DNA from: Calliopum simillimum
Lineage: Eukaryota > Arthropoda > Insecta > Diptera > Lauxaniidae
NCBI GenBank assembly: GCA_951812925.1
Contig: OX638370.1
Location: forward strand, 108,266,897 to 108,330,896
Direction of reading: 5' to 3'
Length of the DNA stretch: 64,000 nt
Shown: piece by piece, positions 58,677 to 64,000 of the stretch
How positions within the stretch are numbered: the first letter of the stretch is position 1
Layout: each line of letters starts with the position of its first letter
Position numbers and translations under genes: made by a program
The notes under the pieces: generated by a model
Told to the model about the DNA's origin: nothing
Database searches by the model: none
The model's input: only the letters and a program-made list of their open reading frames with translations

Positions 58677-59774
58677 TTACACTTTCAAGGTCACTGGACT
58701 CTCAATTGAAAATCTAACTGCTAAACATAAATGATCTGAACCAAGATTTTTATTTGGTATTAAGCCCATTTCATCACATAATTGTATAGAGGGCAAATCA
58801 TAAATACTCCAAATTTTAATATTGTGCATATTTCTGTTTGAAGAGTGAAATATAAAATCAACCATTATCCATCTGTTTTGAAAAGTTGACGCATTCGAAT
58901 ACTGATATGCTGAGCTCATTTCTAGAGAATGCGATAAAAAGTTATTATTTGCATTAAAGTATGGTAGCTTATTATAAACCAATGACCGTTGGCTAATAAG
59001 CTCATGCGGACATGTATAAGGCTCAAAATTAAAATCGCCTGTTAGCAAAATGGGCAACCTATTTGCTCCCTCTGAGCTATAATTCTCTAACTTCGAAAGA
59101 AGTTTGCTAATTTGTGCTACTCGTACGTCTTCACGTCTTGGATTATAAAGTAAATGTGTTGTTGCTACAAGAAAATGTTTTGGTTGCTCGCCTTTAGTAG
59201 AAAATTTTGCGATAATTGCCACGTTTTCACGGTTAAGAGGACCTTCTGATGATGAATAGTATTCGACTGCGAAGTCTTCTAGAAGACGAAATTTCTTTTT
59301 ATCATATATAATGGCGCATCCATCAACTCGCGTACCGGTTTTTTTCTTGAAAATATATTCAAACTTTTTATCAATATCAATAGATTTAACGAAATTTTTT
59401 AAATGATTGATTTGCATCTCTTGTAGGCATAATATATCCGGTTTAATTGTGAGGATTTCCGCTTTGAGTTGTCTTAAACGATAGTCCCAATGCAGAAATG
59501 CGCGTTCAATTCTCGTATATAAGTGCATATGTTCTAACAACAAATCTTGGGAGAGTATGTTATAAGATACAAGTTTGTATTTTTCAGATAGATCTTTATC
59601 GAAATCATGAGCATGCTGCCAAAGACGAAATTTTGAATAGGAAGGGCAACGCTTATTTTCCATGTTTTCTTTACTCAATTTTGTTGTTTTTTTACTTTTT
59701 ATGTTTAGTATTCGGTGACACAGAATAAGTTGTCTTGCCGGATATTGCGCATAGAGACGTCGAAAGAACAGCAT
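58677..59774 (-). CDS. angel: Protein angel, CCR4-like endonuclease/exonuclease/phosphatase
   Basis: A single 365-residue exon on the minus strand. The EEP fold starts at KLVSYNILSQDLLLEHMHLY (N72) and continues through KPDILCLQEMQ (E119), VATTHLLYNPRREDVRVAQI (H207), LLTGDFNFEPYT (D247, N249), WIMVDFIFHS and GSDHLCLAVRF (D347, H348). All metal and catalytic positions of the family are present. Angel proteins belong to the CCR4/nocturnin group; ANGEL2 in vertebrates removes 2',3'-cyclic phosphates from RNA ends. The N-terminal 40 residues are basic and could target mitochondria; an internal ATG (MENKRCPSYSK, residue 38) is an alternative start. Confidence 0.93.
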   Translation of the reverse strand: MLFFRRLYAQYPARQLILCHRILNIKSKKTTKLSKENMENKRCPSYSKFRLWQHAHDFDKDLSEKYKLVSYNILSQDLLLEHMHLYTRIERAFLHWDYRLRQLKAEILTIKPDILCLQEMQINHLKNFVKSIDIDKKFEYIFKKKTGTRVDGCAIIYDKKKFRLLEDFAVEYYSSSEGPLNRENVAIIAKFSTKGEQPKHFLVATTHLLYNPRREDVRVAQISKLLSKLENYSSEGANRLPILLTGDFNFEPYTCPHELISQRSLVYNKLPYFNANNNFLSHSLEMSSAYQYSNASTFQNRWIMVDFIFHSSNRNMHNIKIWSIYDLPSIQLCDEMGLIPNKNLGSDHLCLAVRFSIESPVTLKV

Positions 59775-60525
59775 TAGTTTTTTTCAAACCAATTGAAATT
59801 TGTTTATCTTTCGGATCCTGTGAGTAAAACATAAAACAATTTTTAGTACATTTCATAAGTTTTTATAGATTACATAATAAAAATTATAATATGTAAATAG
59901 TTAAGCGGACACGTCATTTCTTTACGTTGAAAAAGGCAAAGTTGTTGAAACTATAGTGTGTACGCTTTTTTAACTGATCTTATTGTGAGTTAACTGGAAT
60001 ATTTCGCAATACATATAGGAAGGTAGTATTAGTGCCACAATCAAATGCACTAAGTTTTGTTTTTATTAAACTTTTTTTTAAATTGATTACAGTATTAAAT
60101 TAAATGCACAATACTCATGAAGTATGTATTAAGGGAAAAAATAGTGCATGGCCCAAAATTTGGTTAAAAGCTAACTAAACCAGGTGCAGCAAATTTGAAA
60201 ATAACTTTCCTTGCGAAAATGTGTTAGTTCTTTTTTTTTTGATTTAACAACACACATCCTATTATTTTAGCAAGGGATCAAATCGTTTAAATACACAAAT
60301 CAATTGCGGAATCAAACAAATGAACCACTGTCGCTAAACTGGACTTCGCGCTCTAGAGTGTAGAAGTATGGCATAAATTGTTAAATGATAGCTGTTTTTT
60401 GCCGACAGTTTATCTGTGCTTGTCTGTGTTAAATTAAGTACATTTGTTTTGTTTTCCCATACGTTTCTTAAAATCTGTTTACATAAGCACACATAAACTG
60501 CAGTCAAAGAAACATAATTATTATG
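59775..60525. other. Upstream flank of angel
   Basis: Nothing recognised beyond the likely promoter region. Confidence 0.35.
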
Positions 60526-60648
60526 AGAATATTTCAAAAAACGTGTAAATCCGTCGAAAATCTTGTACTCGCCTGTCAAAACTCATATTGATTTTGACAG
60601 CTCGAGTTACGAGATTTTCGAAGTATTTACACGTTTTGTGGAATACCC
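60526..60648. mobile_element. MITE, GGGTATTC family, copy 2
   Basis: AAAAACGTGTAAATCCGTCG then AAAATCTTGTA is mirrored by TACGAGATTTTCGAAGTATT, then TACACGTTTTGTGGAATACC. It resembles the copy at 50630-50763. Confidence 0.75.
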
Positions 60649-61160
60649 TTTTTATGTTTGTTATCAAGCCAAAGTTTTCTATACCTATCACTTTATTTAT
60701 TGATGATATGTAAATGACAGTTTTGCTGGAATGAGCAAGCGAGCACAATATAGGGCACAATACTGTAGAAAAAGAAGCTAGAATAATTAAATAATTAATA
60801 ATTAAACTGAATTTTCCTTTCATTTTGAAAACGGATAGTTAAAATATATACTTAGGTTTATGGTTATTGCACAAAATGTAAATATTTACAATACTAACGA
60901 ACTCGAACTTATTAAAAAAACGGACAGCGAAAAAATAGAAATTCCGACACAACAAATTTAGAACAAAATAAGACCGCGTTTAGAAGCATAAGAAAAAAAC
61001 AAACTACTCAGTTGACAGTTGACCCTTGGAAACAGATTTTTTTTTTTTGCTTTGCGCTCTCCATCGCATAGAAATGTAATCCATACATACATAAAGTACC
61101 ATACCAAACTTCATGAACAAACTGACAACCCGATTGCAACCGTGCAAACAAACTAGTCCT

Positions 61161-62285
61161 GGGGGTCGATTCTGGTTCAGTGAAACTGTGAAGTGTAAAA
61201 AAATTTATCACTTTCATTTTCACCGAATCTTTTCACTTCACTTCATCGATTGAAGCGATTCTGGTTTACAAAGTGAAAAAAGCGAGTTGAATAAAATTTT
61301 CAATGTGGTGTGTGAAAAATAACTGACATTCTCTAGCTGACATATAGTTTGATTTAAAATACAAATTTTATACACATACGTAATGAGATTCTGTTGCTGA
61401 TGTGATAGAGGGTTTGCTATTTTAATATTTCGGAGCATTGTGTTAGGAGTTCAATCCCAATGGGGGACAGTTATTTTTTTTTTTAATTTTTTATTATTTT
61501 TTTAATAATTAACGCTTGCCTCTTTTTAGTTAAGCTGAGGTAAGCGCTTACTCCCTAGAACATACAATGAAACGATGCTTCTTATGGAACGCAAGTGCTT
61601 GGTGCTGACAAATACATAAATGCTAATGAAAAGCTTTTAAATCACTCTTTTCCCCTTGGTCGAAATTGATTTTTAGAATACAAATAAACCACGAGTACGG
61701 CCACACGCTTCTAGCTAAGGGAATGAAACTTGGTACAGATATTACTTGGAGTCGAAGTGTGATTGAGATTCAAATTCGGGCGGATAAATTCAGAGTCTAC
61801 AAAGGACAGACTGTCTGATTTGCGATTCGATCTATATTACGCTGTCCACTTGCTTTAGGTGGTCAAAACGAACTCTAGTTTTGTAATTGAACCAACTAAA
61901 ACTGGACTGCAATAGAATAAACGGCAATAAATTGAAGCGAAACGAATATATGTAGAATCCATCGGTCGTGGGGTGAAAGTTCCTTATATTTTGCAATTTT
62001 AAATCTATCCATCTGATTGAGCACTTTCATTTCCGGCTATTTACATCAACTTATTGTTAATGTTTAATAGAAAACCGCATTTGAAATATTTTTGTTGATT
62101 TGTTTATGTTTATTTTTCATTAAATTAGATTTTTATCACTGTCAAATTTGTCAGTGAAAACTTTTGCTTGAGGTGTAAAAAAACTTTTCACATTTTTAAA
62201 AATATTAAACAACAAGAATCGCTTTTACGGTGAAGTGATAAAAAATCTTTTCACTTCGACTTTTCAATGAACCAGAATCGACCCC
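61161..62285. mobile_element. 1.1 kb TIR element with GGGGTCGATTCTGGTTCA ends
   Basis: Left GGGGTCGATTCTGGTTCAGT and right TGAACCAGAATCGACCCC are inverted; both are followed inside by several AAGTGAAAAG/CTTTTCACTT motifs. The interior has no frame with homology. Confidence 0.75.
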
Positions 62286-62469
62286 TTGGTCTTGGTTGGA
62301 TTTTACCGTCTGAAAAATATTTTGCACTTTGTTTATTGTGAGATAGATTTTATTATTAAGCTAAAAACTACTTAGTAATAAGTAAAATGATAGGCACAAA
62401 TTTTGATCGTCTATACTTAATTACAAAAATATTGAAATAACTATATTAGGATTTAAATCTGAAGTATAT

Positions 62470-62630
62470 ATATAAAAACGAATCGGTTCAGTCCCTGTTT
62501 ATATGCCTTAATCACATATTCGCTTGATTTTGGTTTTTTGAAAAGGTAGTATGGAGCAGTTCACAAAATTTTTCTTTCCTTAAAAGTGGACGGTGCCACG
62601 CCCCTAAATGAAAAATCGCTCTCATTAACG
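62470..62630. repeat. 125-bp dispersed repeat family, inverted copy
   Basis: CGGTTCAGTCCCTGTTTATA and GGACGGTGCCACGCCCCTAA are the reverse complement of parts of the repeat at 2868-3350. Confidence 0.65.
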
Positions 62631-62973
62631 AAGAAATTAAAAATTGTTTGCGTTTTATTGCACTCCCAAGGAACAAGCCTGACTATGTGCCATATTAATC
62701 GGTTATATGACCGATTTACATTGTTTTTCAGCACCATCATTTACACGTTTTATGGAATATCTTCTAAAGTGATCTTAAGTTTCTTCGATTTTAAATAAAC
62801 ACTTTTTGTTTAATGTATTTCGGAGCCATAGAACCCAATTTACTTTCTTTTGCCTGTTATCGGATTTTTACCTAAATTTTTTTCATTAAAACAACCTAAT
62901 GGGAAATAAAGAAGTGCACTCAAGAAATTTCTTGAAATATTTTCAAAATCCTTTGAATTTTTTCAAACTTTTT
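62631..62973. other. Spacer
   Basis: Contains a lone end of the GGGTATTC MITE family (TTTACACGTTTTATGGAATA, 62739-62762). Nothing else recognised. Confidence 0.4.
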
Positions 62974-63289
62974 CAGGCCTATTTCGTAATCTGTTTGGTT
63001 TCAATTACTTTTCATTTAGGGGGCTTTTTCATGAAAATCTTTTTTGTGGAGAATTACAGGTTCTACAAATAATAATCATTTGTATTTACGAAAAAGTAAC
63101 TGTTTCGGAAATATTCGATAAAGTCGAATTTTTTGACTTTTTGCGGATTTTTAATAATTTTTTCTAAATGGTTACTTTCTCGTTAATGCCAATCAGTGTT
63201 AATCGTAGAACTTGTAATTCCCCACAAAAAAGGTACTAATACTATTTATGAAAAGTAATTGAAACCACACGGATTACGGAACAGGCCTG
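62974..63289. mobile_element. GGCCTGTTCC-type MITE, copy 3
   Basis: CAGGCCTATTTCGTAATCTG then TTTCAATTACTTTTCAT is mirrored to 63289 (GATTACGGAACAGGCCTG). It is the cleanest copy of the family in the window. Confidence 0.8.
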
Positions 63290-63690
63290 TTCGATAACGG
63301 TTTAATTTCTTCGCCTGTATGTACCTAAAAGGAAATAAAAAAAGATTAAACATTTTTGATTTGAAAAATTTTTGAGAAAGTTTTCTGCTTGGATAAAATA
63401 TAAAAACGAAAAACATTAAATTAATTTTTGTTAAAAAAATAAGAGATTTAAAAAACCAAACCTTAATCGTTTCTTTACACACTTTCAAAAACATCTATCG
63501 TAGCACATATATTTGTTGTGCTTTTCAGAACAAAGTGACCCAAAAAAATCTTTTCATGGACGGCTAATGAATATTTGCACATTTTTTAATGATTTTTAAA
63601 ATTTTTTTGTTTAATAACTTTTGATTTCAATAGAAAAATTAATACATATAATCGAAAATAAATCTAGCAGCAATGCAAATGTTGAAAAAA

Positions 63691-63963
63691 TTACATTTTT
63701 TCATAAGTTTCTATATAAGGACATTTTAAGCATTTGTGCGTATAATTGTCTTCATCTTCGTTGTAAGTATCTGGACCAAACTCATGGACATGGGTGGCTT
63801 TTGTGTCTTTGGTATATAAACTGCTTCGCACTTCCATGCGTAGCTGTTTCATATTTTTATTATATTTTCTTACTTTTGAAACTTCACGTTTAGTTTCACG
63901 GCTTTCATGTTGACGTACGAGTTCTTCCTCAGTTCCCCAAACCTCCATGGCACGCTTTTCTAT
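63691..63963 (-). CDS. XPA-like DNA repair protein, last exon (partial)
   Basis: The minus-strand exon starts after a TTCTAG acceptor at 63964 and ends at the TAA at 63691, giving 90 residues: IEKRAMEVWGTEEELVRQHE then TKREVSKVRKYNKNMKQLRM, EVRSSLYTKD, HVHEFGPDTYNEDEDNYTHK and CPYIETYEKM at the end. This is the C-terminal part of the XPA DNA-binding domain and the TFIIH-binding tail. XPA verifies damage in nucleotide excision repair. The zinc finger and start lie beyond the right edge. Confidence 0.88.
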   Translation of the reverse strand: MEKRAMEVWGTEEELVRQHESRETKREVSKVRKYNKNMKQLRMEVRSSLYTKDTKATHVHEFGPDTYNEDEDNYTHKCLKCPYIETYEKM

Positions 63964-64000
63964 CTAGAATAAATAAAATGGAACTACTCATTTTATGTTC

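Noticed and set aside
61425..61475. Box B-like GAGTTCAATCCC inside the 61161 element
   Set aside because: No box A at proper distance was found, so I do not call a tRNA or SINE.
1..64000. CRISPR arrays, bacterial operons, rRNA or canonical tRNA genes
   Set aside because: None seen. The tandem repeats are minisatellites and all genes are spliced or eukaryotic.

Overview
This is a eukaryotic nuclear window, about 65% AT, with short spliced genes, GT-AG introns and a very high load of inverted-repeat DNA transposons. Protein matches (Adf1 nearly residue for residue with the Drosophila protein as I remember it, angel, F-actin capping protein alpha, group IV chitinases) point to a higher fly. A tephritid or related acalyptrate with a large, MITE-rich genome is my inference. 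No bacterial operon, CRISPR array, rRNA or canonical tRNA gene was seen.

Layout, left to right. A two-exon C22orf39/PANTS-like gene (+, 1282-1824). Repeats, including a 1.7 kb pogo-like TIR element (4762-6492). Chitinase 1 (+, 7346-9828). Adf1, a MADF-BESS transcription factor (-, 11785-19130). A repeat-rich gap. An SLC37-family sugar-phosphate exchanger with eight coding exons (+, 23612-29665), whose introns hold a dead LINE, a tRNA-like repeat and a minisatellite. A 1.75 kb palindromic element (30679-32431) and a run of smaller inverted-repeat elements to 35973. Chitinase 2 (+, 37026-38744), a paralogue of chitinase 1 with the same intron phases. An hAT-like MITE and a 5'-truncated LINE with an open 938-residue ORF2 (39756-43740). 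mRpL54 (-, 44613-45131) and a COA1-like cytochrome oxidase assembly factor (+, 47049-50416) in divergent orientation. A 3' LINE fragment with a clear 13-bp target-site duplication (51821-52330). Capping protein alpha (-, 53578-57441), angel (-, 58677-59774), more MITEs, and the last exon of an XPA-like repair gene running off the right edge (-, 63691-63963).

The host genes are unrelated housekeeping or gut-type functions that do not form a pathway: chitin digestion (two chitinases), transcription (Adf1), sugar-phosphate transport (SLC37), mitochondrial translation and respiration (mRpL54, COA1-like), actin capping, RNA-end processing (angel) and DNA repair (XPA). The two chitinases are a clear functional pair.

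The most unusual material is in the repeats. A near-perfect 1.75 kb palindrome carries a TTAA-flanked mini-element on its axis of symmetry. A repeat family combines pol III box A/B-like sequence with terminal inverted repeats. One nested insertion is a TIR element containing a MITE containing a 39-bp LINE tail with its own target-site duplication. All coordinates come from reading the sequence by eye; splice sites were chosen by GT-AG, reading phase and family match.
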